Position numbers and translations under genes: made by a program. The notes under the pieces are model-generated. The model worked only from the letters and a program-made list of their open reading frames with translations. It did no database searches and had not been told where the DNA came from. This document shows positions 22,232 to 33,818 of a stretch of DNA of 64,000 nucleotides, piece after piece. Source of the DNA: Leucocoprinus leucothites (lineage: Eukaryota > Basidiomycota > Agaricomycetes > Agaricales > Agaricaceae); assembly GCA_013368445.1 (NCBI GenBank), contig JAACJO010000023.1:124001-188000 (forward strand), written 5' to 3'. Each line of letters opens with the position of its first letter. Within the stretch, counting starts at the first letter, position 1.

Positions 22232-24094
22232 TTTCGTGAAGCGCGTCAAGCAGAAATATTGCTTTTGGATATGCAGTCGACGTGTTGGGACGTGGTCGTA
22301 TCCGGCGCCTTCAGTCTCAAACAAGTACAAACACATAAGCGCTCGACCCATTCGTTCTTCTCAACTCATGTCCTTCCACTTACACTCGACGTGGCCAGTA
22401 GCCATGAAAAGTTGCAAGAATTGTATTGAAATCACCAATTCAATTATTATTTCACAAAAGTGCTAGAACCTCTTTATTTTGTTCCTTTGCGGACTTTGGG
22501 CCTTGACTAGGGATAAGAAAATCAAAGATCGGCGATACAGTCTCGCAGAAGCGTCAAGCAACCACTGGAACTGCAGAGTACTTCTTCGAGCTCTCGCCAG
22601 GCAGGGTTCAGGGCCGACACCTTTGAGCCACCTTGTTCGGCGAAAGGAGAGACAAGCAAACGGTAAATAATTCCAAGAAACACAAGCGGATTACAAAATG
22701 TAAGGGATTTCAAAAACACGACCAGTCATTCCTGAAGGGTGAAGCGATCTCAGCTTCGTTACCTAAGAATACATCAAGAACATCGACAATCAGATTAAGA
22801 CGCTCTAGTTTGCAAAGATTTTGAAGCGCTGCGCCAGTGAGCAAAGTTCCTATTTCGACTAGCAATTACTTAAATTAGCCTTTCACTGCTTATAACATAT
22901 ATAGCCATCACACTCACCTGTCTAGTGTCGCGAGACGTGTAACTCAAGTTCCACAATGTTCATGCCAAGACATCTCAGGAATTGAACAACGGGACTTCCA
23001 ATGGAAATCAAGAATGAGCTCAGAGGCTCCCAAAAGTGTAACTCCAGGCGGCCATTAGGACTATCAATCTTTGCAACGTGCGCAGGTGTAAATAGTCATT
23101 ATTTCTGGTCCAGCATTAGGTTCGCTGTTGCATGTCAGACTAGGATAAAAAAGCCAAATTGCGAGGGAAGTAGCCAATGAAATGACAAGTTAGAAAATGA
23201 ACGCTTCAAGTTCTCCCATCTTCTGACCGTGGCGAGCAACGAGCATCACAAAGGCTTTTACAGGCAGTGCGGAAAGGGCTTGGTGAAACACCTAGAGCTC
23301 GTGCCCCGTCCGACGTCAGGGAAGGCTGAGGTCATCGAGAAAGCACGATTAACGCATAGGGTAAACAGCAGACTGAAAATATGACACGGGTTCAACCCTA
23401 CGTATCCTCAGCTGCAAAAGCGAGTAAAATAAATATGAGGCAGCAGTTCGCTCTAGAGCCTGGACCAGTGAAGGGTACAACGGTGCAGGGCAATGAATGT
23501 GGCTGCAATCCCTCCGGCAGAACTGTCGACATCGGCAAGATTCCCGGCTTACCAGCAACAAGTAGTTCGGGCATGATGAAGCACAGAATTAAGCCGGGAC
23601 TAAAGCACTCTGAGCTGGCTCTAAGTAACTGAGAAACAATCCTGGGTGTGTTGAAACTCCGCGAATCCTTCCTTCCCTTCATTCAGGGAGCTGTATTTCC
23701 CTATAACAGCCCCAGCTGTTCCCTGCAAGGATTGTCGGAAACCAAGCGGCAGAATGCATCCGGAGCCTGGCGGGTGCTTGTCCCGGGCTAAGTGCGCAGC
23801 GTAGAAGAACAAGACCAGTAGGACGATGGACTGAGCAAGGTATGAGCGCTTGAGCCTCAGCTATACTACTCGGGCTCCCGGGACAGAGCATGTCCTGGTT
23901 TCAGAAGTTAGAAAGAGTCCGCAAGAGATTTGCTCAGAAACCTCTTCACATGTGATGGTGTGATGGCAACAAACTAAGTTGAACAAATCAGGTTACCCCT
24001 AACGCCTTCAAAGTTGATCACGTTTTCCCACTATTCCCAGTCACTCCCAAAGTTCCTCATCTCTACTTTCTCTTGACTCTCGACTGAATCGACA
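22232..24094. other. Long intergenic region, no gene recognised
   Basis: About 1.86 kb between the divergent YIF1 and NC2-alpha genes, so it should hold both promoters. Short frames on both strands (for example around 23381-23891) have no recognisable domain, and no tRNA cloverleaf was seen by eye. Confidence 0.4.
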
Positions 24095-25041
24095 ATGAAG
24101 AACAAGAACAAGCAGACGAAATTCCCAGTCGTATGTTTCTACACAATTTGCCCCGGTTTCCCGTATTCTAATCTCCTCTTTGTGCCCGGCATAATGTAGG
24201 CTCGAATAAAAAAGATCATGCAAAAAGACGAGGAAGTGGGCAAAGTGGCGCAGGCGACACCTATAGTCATATGTCCGTACCGTTAAACCTTCTTATTTCC
24301 TCATATTTGGGCCTGACTTTCGTGGGGAATGTAGCCAAAGCTCTTGAGCTATTCCTTGGACTCTTGATCGACGAATCATGTAGAATCACCACCGACCGCG
24401 GGTCGAAAAAAGTCGAAGCATATCATCTGTACGCCACTTTATAGTATCTCCGTGTGTAGCCTTGCTGACTCCGACCACCTTCCTCGTTGCTTTGCTATGA
24501 TTTGGCCGGTCTCTACCATCTTGACACCTCTACACTCCTGGGCTCTTTGCTGTCGCCTTCGTCTACCTCACTTGCGCTGTCGCACTCTACCCGCGCCGTT
24601 ATGCACTCTCGTCGGTCTCGTCATCAAACCAGCAAACACGCTGTCGAAACGACAGAGATGTTCGACTTCTTGAAGGAAATCGTCGAAGCTGTACCTGATC
24701 CAACTGCTGGCGGAACAATCGACCTAGAGGCCGAAGCAAACGCGGAAGGCAAGAAGAAACGCAAGTCTAAGAAGGCCACTAATCTCGGTGCCGCTGACGG
24801 AGAAGCGGTTGCCGCACCCAAACGGCGAAGGAAGAAGAAAGTCGACGCCGAAGAGGAGGACGGTGCAGATGCTGTCGCCCTTGCCCCTAGTGGTAGTGAG
24901 AAGGGAAAGAAGGGACTGAAACGAGAGGAGAAGGAAGAGGATCAGGATACGGATATGTATGATCGAGAAGATGATCCAGAGGAGGAACGTGCTACGTTCC
25001 GGAGGAAGAGCCCAGATGACGATGATGACTGGCAAGACTGA
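24095..25041 (+). CDS. NC2-alpha / DRAP1-like transcription corepressor
   Basis: Exons: 24095-24130, 24200-24272, 24335-24428, 24633-25041 (203 aa), all in frame. The histone-fold region matches NC2-alpha (DRAP1 of animals, Bur6 of yeast): KFPVARIKKIMQKDEEVGKV, then ATPIVISKALELFLGLLIDE, SCRITTDRGSKKVEAYHLKH and AVETTEMFDFLKEIVEAVPD. The C-terminal half is lysine- and acid-rich (KKKRKSKKA, KRRRKKK, EEKEEDQDTD), typical of these proteins. NC2-alpha pairs with NC2-beta (Dr1), binds TBP on promoters and represses or redirects transcription by RNA polymerase II. The last intron is 204 nt, much longer than the others here; the HLKH join across it is exactly as in homologues, so a hidden exon is unlikely. 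Confidence 0.9.
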
Positions 25042-25926
25042 TGGACAGTATGTTTTTTGCTTGTGTGTAAAGTATAGAATACAGTTTGCTTCTGATATAG
25101 AGCTTCTAGGTTGTCGCTTCGTACACTTGATAATACCTTTGGAATGCCGCAAAACTGTGGTTCGACAATGGGGCAGTTCCTACCTGGGTAACCTGTGAGA
25201 ACTGGTCCTCTCTCATCACCACGAAAGCAAATGGGATTTGTGTATTTGAGCATTGTGCGCTGAAATGTGCTTTGCTATTGCAAGCTCCGGTACCCATGAA
25301 TTAACTGACATATCTAGGACCGCCGAAGATGACTCGACTGGACCTTCGATAGAGTCGCAGAGGTCGTTTTGAACAATGGGTAGGAATCTCACACGACCGA
25401 AATGGACCAGAACTTCCGCAATAGGGGAATCATAAGCCTGAATTGGGTCTCATCCCTCTGCTTGAACGCCACAAGGCAAATTGTCTCCGGAGGTCCGCTA
25501 CATAGCTCCTTCGAGCTTTAACGTCTTGTTCTTAAAGTAAAGGTTATCATGAGGTTGGCTATACTGCTTAGTACCGGTAGGCACAGACGCGGGCCACCCC
25601 ATATCATCCCTACAAAAATAGCCTTTTGGGCTCATGTGAATAGCTTACCTCATGGATTTCATCTATCTGGAGTTAGGCAAGGGATTGATATCACCCAATA
25701 ACAAGCCCAGTGGAGGAAAGTGGAGGATGTTGATTCATAATAATTTGCTCGAGCTGGGTGCGTTTTAAATGATTGTTCATCTGAGATAACCGCGAAAAGA
25801 ACAGGAGATAGGTGTATTGCATTTTTATTAAGTACAGCTTTTTTTTTCAGGGCTCATGTGGTGTCTGCGAAGCAAGGGGTAAGCCCATGAGCGAAGAATC
25901 CATGAAGAACACACATCACTCACATT
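25042..25926. other. Intergenic between NC2-alpha and SLD5
   Basis: The two genes converge here. Only 3' flanking sequence and short unsupported frames are seen, with a T-rich run near 25839. Confidence 0.45.
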
Positions 25927-26819
25927 TTACACTAACTCGGCTTCCCCCCTCGCCACGAGGTGTTCCACAACCGAAAAATGAGTTAACGAGATGTGACCTT
26001 TGGTCATCTCATGCCTTGTTCCGCTGTAGTGGAATGAGTATTCAGTTAAATGCTAGGAAATGCAGAAGAGGGGAAGACGCACTCTGGTAATATAACAGGC
26101 GGACAATCCTTCAAAGCATGTACAAACACAGGTCTCGTTGTGTCTGGAGTTGTCACTGTACACAACGCGATACACAATTAACCACCCTCCGCCAGAGACT
26201 AAGACGAGAATAAGCCCGCAAGTACGCACTCATAGGGGCATGTAGTAAGGCACCTCATCGTCCAAATGTCTCTGTGGCTCCGGCAAACTTTGCAGTACCG
26301 AAAAACTGAAATGGCGATCGTTTAAATCGGCGTGTCGACTTGCATAGTCTCGTTCAGAAGCAGTTAGACACGTTTGGATGGCCGGTGAGGACGTTATGTA
26401 GCGTGCGTATTTTTCTATCTTGTATAATCGCGTGCGGACGTAAGATCTGACGATGAACTTGACGCGCTCAACATCAAGTTGTACGAGTGTAATTCGTAGG
26501 TGCTCGTCGTCTGACGTTGAGGGATCTCCTCGCAATGTCTGCACAGCCTCAGACTATCTGCCATTGTATTAGCGCTCATATTTACACCTGAAAAAAAAGG
26601 CAAGGACGGTACCTGTCTCCGGAGATGGTCCAATATTGAGGATAGCAGCGCCTCTTGAGCGGGTAAAATCTCTGGCGCGTGTCGCTCGTTCATCCAATGT
26701 CTAATCAACAACTCGAGTGGTGTTTCCTCTTTCTGTGGTATCAGATCCAATGCAGCCAATGCAGGCTGAGGAGGAGCCATCCGAACATCTGCGTCCCATT
26801 CGTCGTCCCAATTCGACAT
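25927..26819 (-). CDS. SLD5: GINS complex subunit SLD5, with an apparent one-base frame break
   Basis: Exons reading leftward: 26819-26613, 26553-26230, 26155-26083, 26023-25927. N-terminus MSNWDDEWD, then TPLELLIRHWMNERHAPEIL and the helix RVKFIVRSYVRTRLYKIEKY, both SLD5 signatures. Exon 2 ends in-frame at TGA (26230-26232) after DDEVPYYMPL. The C-terminal domain follows intact in the next exons: TTPDTTRPVFVHALKDCPPV, then ILPDGTRHEMTKGHISLTHF and VVEHLVARGEAELV before TAA. Joining exon 2 to exon 3 needs one extra base; one more C in the CCCC run (26235-26238 on the + strand as GGGG) would give a family-like MPPM before TTPD. SLD5 is essential for the CMG helicase, so an assembly error or a real allele defect must be considered. 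Confidence 0.8.
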
Positions 26820-26946
26820 GTTTGATAGTGGGTGATGGTGGACAAGGGTGGGAACAAATTGACGCCCAGTCCTGATCACAATAATATTCCTTTTCCTTAA
26901 GCCGAAAACACTGACAAACGGATATTCTTTACTATGGTTAGAGCAG

Positions 26947-27444
26947 ATGGCACCAGTCGTTGGCCTCGAATCAAGCAGTGACCCCGCACAAAATTTCACT
27001 CACGCTCTACTCTTCATCGCGATAGCCATCGGGATGCTCTCTTTTGTCTGTGCTTTTCTCTTCTCTGCGTACAAGCTTGGATCTTTCCTAGTCAATGCGT
27101 TCCATCATAGCACCACCACCACCACCACTTGCCAGCCACCACTTCTCGCGTCACAAGACCTTTCGCCCGCTCGGACTACTACTACTACGAGTCCGATGGT
27201 GATGATAGAAGAAAGCACCAAACTTGACTCTCACTCCTCAATATCGCTCAGTAATTCACGAGCACTGTGGGCGACACTCGTTGACGACACGGTCGGTGCA
27301 CATCCACACGCTCTTCCATGGGACCAACGCGTATTTCCACCTGGATACCTCAGTTACATTCATCTCCCCGTTACTTTCCCTTCTTTACCGTCAGCCACAC
27401 GCGTAGGACTTGTCATTAAACAGTACAAGACTCCGAAGATATGA
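26947..27444 (+). CDS. Hypothetical single-TM protein
   Basis: A 165-codon frame starting 127 bases from the SLD5 start, divergently arranged. Residues about 18-45 form one strong membrane segment (LLFIAIAIGMLSFVCAFLFS), followed by a threonine-rich stretch (TTTTTT, TTTTTSP) and a tail containing HALPWDQRVFPPGYLSYIHL. No family recognised. The membrane segment and the position in a shared promoter region argue for a real gene; the C-terminus could be extended by splicing into downstream frames. Confidence 0.45.
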   Translation: MAPVVGLESSSDPAQNFTHALLFIAIAIGMLSFVCAFLFSAYKLGSFLVNAFHHSTTTTTTCQPPLLASQDLSPARTTTTTSPMVMIEESTKLDSHSSISLSNSRALWATLVDDTVGAHPHALPWDQRVFPPGYLSYIHLPVTFPSLPSATRVGLVIKQYKTPKI

Positions 27445-27820
27445 TGGGCTTTCTTGAAGAGACAAGAAGGAGCTATGATATACTCGAATCATTATACACT
27501 TTTCGCTTCCCCAATTCAAAGCTTAATTGATGAACATGATGACTGCACTCGCGTCTGGACTGGTGTCTAAGTCTCAGAAATCCTCTCGGCTTCGTACATC
27601 CTCGCCGTTCGCCTCTCTTGATCTCAACGTCGACGCATGGACAGCTCAGTGTAACTATCACTATAACCCACACTCTCTCTGGTGCCTCCGTCGTGCCTTC
27701 GGGCTACTTTCGCTCTACTTGTGTGTCGCCCCTCTCCTGCTATATAGGCACCACCGTTGGGGACGGCGGCATCGGTTATAGGAATTATTATGCACTAATT
27801 AAAGTACAAAAAAGCATTAT
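27445..27820. other. Intergenic, possible extra exon
   Basis: Overlapping short frames at 27527-27781 and 27618-27908 (+) could be an exon of the preceding gene, but no splice set could be supported. Confidence 0.3.
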
Positions 27821-29537
27821 CTATACTTTGGTACCTGCCATACCATCCGACAAAGACTCCTCGTCCCGAGCACTACCAATCTTTTCGGACTTCGTGTTCC
27901 CGATTTGAATAATAGAAGCCTCGCCAGTGCTTTCGCTCTGCGAGTCCGAATGCTCATGCAGCGACGTAGGATGACCATCGTCACGAGTGACAGTGGTCGA
28001 GGTGAAAATTTCAAACCTAATTTCGCCAGGTTTGGCTCTTCCTAATCCCCGGTAGTAGATGCGCTGATTCAAGAGCACCATAAAAGAGTTACTGTAACTA
28101 GAAAAACGATTGATGATGAGATGCCGCTTGGATCGGTCAAAGGTACAACAGCTGGCATACATTTTACCGAGCGTATAGCCACTATCAAGTGTTTCAAAGG
28201 ATAGTATTAGTGACCGTGAGAGGACACAATAAAAAGACATACATTGTCATGAATAGATTTGTTTTCTGTGCACAGCCGCGGACAAAGCTCAGTTCAGCAG
28301 AATCAACGGAAGAAATCACGGAGAATACATACGCCAGGTTTGACAGATGGGTGAACGAAAAGGATCATAAGTGCAACCGCGTGTAGCGCTAATGAGAAAT
28401 CAATATCAGCAGCCAAGAAAGGATCACAAGATTCTTAAATTTACTAGTCAAGGCATTCGTCTCTATTGTTAGCATGATGAGTCGCTGGATAGTAGCCGTA
28501 GTGTTGGGACTTGTCTTCCTCGATTGGTATTTCAACAGCTTGAAAAACGTGGGTGTCGGCATCCCTTGATGCTTTGCAAAAAGTTCATAGGTGGACATAC
28601 CAAGTGGATCATGCCAACGGTGATAACGATATCAGTAATAGCAGCCAGGGCCACCCAGATCTAATAATGTAACAATCATGGTCAGTGTTCAGTGCTTTGG
28701 CTCTTCCAAGGCATACGGACATAGTCTAGAACCAAGTATACAGGCCCAATGGTTTTCGTGACTGCGTCCTAATGCCCATCAATGAGATAGATGCAGTGGC
28801 TGCAAAATTGATATGGGCTCTCACATGAGCGCCAACAGCCATACCAGCCACGCAACTCGAGAGAGAAAGCTAAAAGCATAAAAACTAATTAGTATCTCTA
28901 TAAATATGAAGAGATACAATTGCACCCACAAATCCAATTATCACTGGCATGATCCTACATCCTCCCAACACCCACATTCTCCAGCAATAAACAAGCTGCA
29001 CGACAAATGCGATAATACCGTCCATGAATGGCCCGTTGATACTTCCCAAGTGAACATTACGCTCGATAACAGCGGAATCACCAAAATGGTACGCAAACCA
29101 AAAAATGAGGTCGCTCATTGACATAAAAGTCTGGATAGAGTCCACCAGGAAAAGGAAATGCACTAGATAATAGAGTAAGTGACGATAGTAGTAGACCAAA
29201 TAAGCCAGACTCCAGATACATGCCTATGCCTTGCAACCATTTTGCGTCCCTGGGAGCATTGTTGAGGTACATAACTGTAATCGTGGATGTGAGACAAGTC
29301 AGAATAGAATCTGAGATACAATAAACGAACAGTATTGCATCGTCAAGATTCCATACAGCCACCAGTTCAGGGTTATACCAACCAGCTGTAATTGGATTCC
29401 GCAGATGAGAGGGAGGGGGTGCCATTATGCTATCAAAGATAGACCTACTGGTGGTCCCGTCCTACGGAGCTCTGTAAGAACACAACGAGAAGAGGCGCAC
29501 ATATTTTTACTCACATCCATGAGCTAACGTTTGTCAT
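27821..29537 (-). CDS. DUF6534-like seven-TM membrane protein, multi-exon
   Basis: Segments that join into a protein of the Agaricomycete DUF6534 type: LVGITLNWWLYGILTMQ, FMYLNNAPRDAKWLQGI, VHFLFLVDSIQTFMSMSDLI, GPFMDGIIAFVVQLVYCWRM, IWVALAAITDIVITVGMIHL, then IQRLIMLTIETNALT, ALHAVALMILFVHPSV and LGKIYSNSFMVLLNQRIYY. The tail is polar (to GMAGTKV, stop at 27821-27823). Introns run about 50-60 nt. The first clear one uses a GTTCGT donor; the next seems to be GC-AG (G|GCATGT), because only that reading joins QGI to VHFLFL in frame. The exact start is not resolved: a candidate ATG at 29535-29537 does not connect cleanly. Function unknown. It is unrelated in detail to the 7TM-C family, though both are seven-TM. 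Confidence 0.65.
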
Positions 29538-31328
29538 GACAGATCTTGAAGGTAGTACTCGTTAGGCAGCAGCCTAAGAAATGGATACATGGGCCCTCGC
29601 TTGGTTAGTGGGTTTTATCCAAAATCCCAAATCACTGAGTACAACAATCTGATATTGACCGCAATGCGGCAGCCTATTAATAAAGGAACCGAACAGTGAA
29701 CGTTTGAACAACCATAAGCTCAACCTCCCATATGACCCTTATCGTTTCAAACTAGATAACCTAATTTCAGCATACATCATGATCTCCAATCTTGGCCATG
29801 ATGACAGAGGGCTGTATGAGACCGTAAAATAATCCGGTGCCAAGGCGAAGTCGGTGATCAAGCTACCAAATATCCCGTTCTCTGTTTATTTGATTTGCTA
29901 ATGAACGCGCGAGCAGACTCCCGTCCCAGGGGCTGGTCCATAAACTCTGATTTTCTGGAGGGCTCAAAGTATCCAACTCTCACGCACGGGTCTATATCCT
30001 CTGAAAAATACTATGCGTCAGCTAGAACCCACCACTCAATGATAGAAATCGCATAGAGTCCTTTCTTGTAGTGTTGATTATTACCAAGGTACTACGGCTT
30101 TGGGAGTACCATCAACGTCATCAGAGTGGGGCGGTAAATAGTGGCGGCTGGCCGGTAGATTTCATGCATCACAGTACTGATATTGATGAACGAGAGGCCA
30201 AAGGAAGAGAGGATATTTTGAGATAACACTGATTGAAATGGATATAAGGCCTTTTGTATATGCATCAACCACGAGTCTGATGTACTCCCGAGATGAGATA
30301 TGGGCAGTATATACTTTCGGCATCCATTGAGAGTGTCGAGGACTACCAAAGCCTTTTCAAGTGTAATGTGGACGGGTAGCATATAGATAGAGAGGGTGAA
30401 TCTTCAAGCTTCAAGAGCGATAGTAATCAATTAGCTTTAACACGAGTCCCCCAAAGCACTTTCTGACGAACATATCTTTTTTTTTCGGTGAATTGAGATA
30501 TATGCTCCGTACAAAAAAAAAAAAAAGGCCAGACCAATCGTAGCATTCAATCATTCCGAGATGATGAAACCGGATAACCCTTTGACCATGTTACCAGGAG
30601 CTGAGAAAATACGGCCAAAATACACAAAGTGATGAGTAGCACCGCTTGCGATTACAAAACGTACGTTGAAGAGTCCTTAGACCCGGGGCGTAGAAATTGG
30701 TTTCAGGGAGCATAAAATCCGTGTCGACAGGATCACTTCGGCGTGGGTGTGAATCAGTAGAGCTACAAATACCAGTATTTGATCAACGCCTCTGAAATGA
30801 CCAACACTTATTTCAGATTTCACGAGTGTCTTGACGTAATAGCCCTGTGGGTCGATGAGAAACTCATCCTATTGGGGCTCCCCAGAAGAAGTAAGGTGAT
30901 ATCAGTCCTCGAAGGTCTGAGCGCTCCGTGGTCCTTTACATTGCCGTCGAAAATCTCGACGAATATAACCGTAGTGAGTACGTCGTCGGATTGGATTGTG
31001 AAGACAAGTCGGTTTGGAACAGCTACCTTGATAAATTGCCTGATCTTTTGAGACTCGAACGTTGAGGCTAGCCAGTCGGCTAAGAGCGTGCGAGAGATTT
31101 TATAGTCCATGGTCGGATAGGACGCGAGGAGATTTATACGAGGCGGTGGATATCTAGAATGCAAGGTACAACAAGAATTCAAACAATAGCGAGAAGAACA
31201 TGACATAGAGCGAGTGTCAGAGGAATATAATAAACCAGGTAACATACATAACATTATTATCTCCGTCCTAGAGCGATAATCCCTTCCGAGTTCCGCCTCG
31301 TGACGTCCGCTAACTTCGGGATACGTCT
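29538..31328. other. Intergenic, no gene recognised
   Basis: About 1.8 kb. It holds a T run and a 14-base A run near 30479-30524. Open frames at 30092-30382 (-) and 30820-31113 (-) lack recognisable domains; the second, with ESQKIRQFIKVAVPNRL, faintly recalls the start of twinfilin/ADF proteins but not enough to call. Confidence 0.35.
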
Positions 31329-32161
31329 TCAAGCTTCCCCATTCTCGACCAGCTTGCCGCAAATAATATACTTGTTCGAGAAATGCTCGATCCAGCCTGT
31401 CAGACGATGTGTCAGTACTACCGCCACATGCAATGGAACAAGTATTCTGGGCGTACCCTTCATATTATCACTACACCCAACATATCATAACATGAGTGAA
31501 TAAGCCTCCATACTAACTTGTGGAATAGAGAGGGAAAACGCACATTTCTTCAGGCTTCAAATCTTCCAGCTTATCTATCGGCTGGTCGATGGGCGTCAAC
31601 ATCTCTACAACAACGACATTCAGTCACCAGCAGAAATCATTCAGAAAAACGCTGACCCAAATCGAAGCTCTGCTTCGCCATACCCCTAGAGGCATCTCTT
31701 CCCGCAAAATTGCCATACATACCATCTACAGTAGACATGGTAATCAGTATACCGCACCCTCATTCCAAGCCCCGCTACTCTCGCCCACATTGGACGTAAT
31801 GGGAGACCAAACACTTACTAGGTCCATAGAAATTCCTCCCCGAGGTTACATCGAATACAATCCTATTAATGGCCAACAATATCCTTCCATCCTTGTCATT
31901 CCCACTGAAAGGTTCCAAAGTCTTCGGCGTATACACTTTGAACAATACCGTTGGTGGGTGAGATTTCGGCATCCATGAGTAACCGGCTTTGAACTCGTGT
32001 GGAATACCTGCTCTTGTCAAAACTGTTGAGGTTGTGGATGAAGAGTCCGTGGAGGGAGAGGCAGGGCGTTTGGTGACAGAAGGGAAGAGGATACGTTGGA
32101 CAGAGTAGAGGATGTATATGAAGAGAGCAGTGTTAACGGGTGTGCCAAGATCTGAGGGCAT
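31329..32161 (-). CDS. Dap1/MAPR-type heme-binding membrane protein
   Basis: Five exons reading leftward: 32161-31819, 31725-31657, 31604-31544, 31470-31457, 31396-31329 (184 aa); all phases match. Residues about 8-28 form an N-terminal membrane anchor (TALFIYILYSVQRILF). The cytochrome b5-like heme/steroid-binding domain follows: YTPKTLEPFSGNDKDGRILL, VFDVTSGRNFYGPNGMYGNF, AGRDASRGMAKQSFD, LTPIDQPIDKLEDL and IDNMKGWIEHFSNKY. The tyrosines of the Y-G-x-x-G-x-Y motif needed for heme are present. Known members bind heme and support cytochrome P450 enzymes such as Erg11 in sterol synthesis, and act at the ER. Exon 4 is only 14 nt (encoding the centre of IDNMKG); without it the conserved EEIDNMKGW cannot form. 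Confidence 0.88.
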
Positions 32162-32675
32162 GTTGGCTGTGGATTACTGTTGCAAGTTGAGGAAAAGCAA
32201 GGAGATGGTGACAATGGATGCTGACGTGAATGACGCAGCGTATGCGAACCCGGTGTCACGCTTAGTGTTACTCGACCCGTAACGTCCATTCGGTTGCTCA
32301 TCCTGCTACATCCGCTTAAAGTCGCATGATTAATTGTCTTGTCTGGGCCGAAACAAAACCTTGGTGTTTGTTTCCGGGCTTTACCTTGGGAAGTTGAACA
32401 GCGACTCAATGATAGCATTACTTGACAACTGTGTAGCTATTGCCATTGGAGGGAAGACGAGTAAGTTAAAAAGTGAGTGAATTTTTGAAAGTGTCTCCAT
32501 AGGAACCTGTTACAGATATTTTACGATACAGTTTCTTCGTCGAAAATGGCCGAATCAGCGAGTCTGGAACGCATAACGAACTGCTGGCTCTACGTGGCAA
32601 CTACTGTGACCATAGTATACAACTACAAAGCTGATATTTCAATAAACCGACTGGATCTCTCGTTTATATACTACA
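32162..32675. other. Flank of the inverted array arm
   Basis: From about 32390 the sequence is shared with regions next to C5 and C6: a tract near 32400-32450 resembles 40319-40380, and 32490-32675 resembles 40960-41157 and 49380-49579. No gene is supported here; the array proper begins at the C3 stop. Confidence 0.5.
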
Positions 32676-33752
32676 TTACACCCCTTCTGGCTTCACATCA
32701 AGCACGGACGTTTTCGGCGAGTTCTGTAGCCTAAGGGTGTGGTTGGTGGCATCGTCCTTGTTGCTGAAATAATCAACGCCTCGAGCAACTTGGTAAATAA
32801 TCACCAAGGCTGCAATTGCCTAGTTGAATGTTTAGTACTTCTACCCTATGAAGTGGACAACTGAACAGCCCTACCTGGATTTGAGCCCACATTTGTAACG
32901 GAACAAATAGAACGGGAGAGCGGAGCACAACAGGTGCAAGAGACAGCGCGTCTGAAAGAACGATTAAGCTGGCAGACTCCACGAGGATCGTCATCAAGTT
33001 AAGATACGGCCTTCCTAACTCCTCGCCACATGCTCTTGTTAACATGTTCTTATGGTGAAGGAGGAGCAGTACAAGACTTGAACTGATTATCAAGTTCAAG
33101 AAAAGTGAGCTCCCCACAATAATTCCGAGAAGGACCTCGGTCAAAGCCCGGGAAAAGTTGTGGTTAGAGAGTGCTATAATTCCTATGGCTTAATTTATTA
33201 TTTCAGTTATCTGCGAGCCTCTGAAAGTGGCCGTTTACCTATCATTCCAATGTATGTTGTGAGAGGCACTAGCCATGCCAAGAGCCACCTCCTTTTTAGA
33301 CTAGCAGCAATCGCATAGCAGCGCCACACCTGATATTAGTATGAATTAGTCATTGTTTGTATGCGTAGCTCAAGCATACGAACAAGGAGTCCGTCTGTTA
33401 CTAAACTCATGGCCAGGGAAGTGCCAAATAGCCCGGGAAGGTAGGGGCGCTCCAGAAAACTAATGGCTCTGCAGCCACCAAGTTGAGCTGCAGTCACAAC
33501 TATAGTGCCCCATACCTGGGCCATAGTCCCAATGATAACCGTAACCACGACCCAAATCATTAAACCAGTTCGCAGACGTGGTGTTTGTCTCCGGGCTGGT
33601 TGATGACGCAGCGCATTAAAGGAGAGGAATCCAAGGAATACCATGATTCCATAGCAGATACCCGAGGTATTTGACCCAATAATCAAGCTTGTGTCTAAAG
33701 CTGGGGTAGAAAACGGGCAGGGCAGATCCCCGTTCAAGAGTGTATCGGACAT
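32676..33752 (-). CDS. Seven-TM membrane protein C3 (7TM-C family)
   Basis: Exons reading leftward: 33752-33384, 33329-33239, 33182-32875, 32819-32676 (303 aa), all in frame. Intron 1 has a GTTCGT donor and contains an in-frame TAA, so the copy depends on splicing. Family motifs are intact: GICYGIMVFLGFLSFNAL, then DGLLVWRCYAIAASLKRRW, a TM5 stretch NLIISSSLVLLLLHH, ESASLIVLSDALSL and AIAALVIIYQVARGVDYFS. The C-terminus is the long form ending TSVLDVKPEGV. It is the left-most gene of the inverted arm, about 0.5 kb from the Dap1-like gene. Receptor-like topology, function unknown. Confidence 0.75.
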
Positions 33753-33800
33753 GATACTGTTCGGGATGGGAGTAGATTAGTTTGAAGATGTATGTATAAG

Positions 33801-33818
33801 GATTATTTATGCTTAATC
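33801..33818 (-). promoter_or_regulatory. TATA-like box of C3
   Basis: The conserved element (reverse complement of gattatttatgcttaatc) lies 49 nt before the C3 ATG. Confidence 0.5.

Noticed and set aside
18765..26819. TGA in the lectin and SLD5 genes read as selenocysteine or programmed readthrough
   Set aside because: Basidiomycetes generally lack selenocysteine machinery, no SECIS-like structure was seen, and a frame shift accompanies each stop, so mutation or sequence error is simpler.
30820..31113. Minus-strand frame with a segment faintly like the start of twinfilin
   Set aside because: Only about 20 positions look similar, the rest does not match, and no splice structure supports it.
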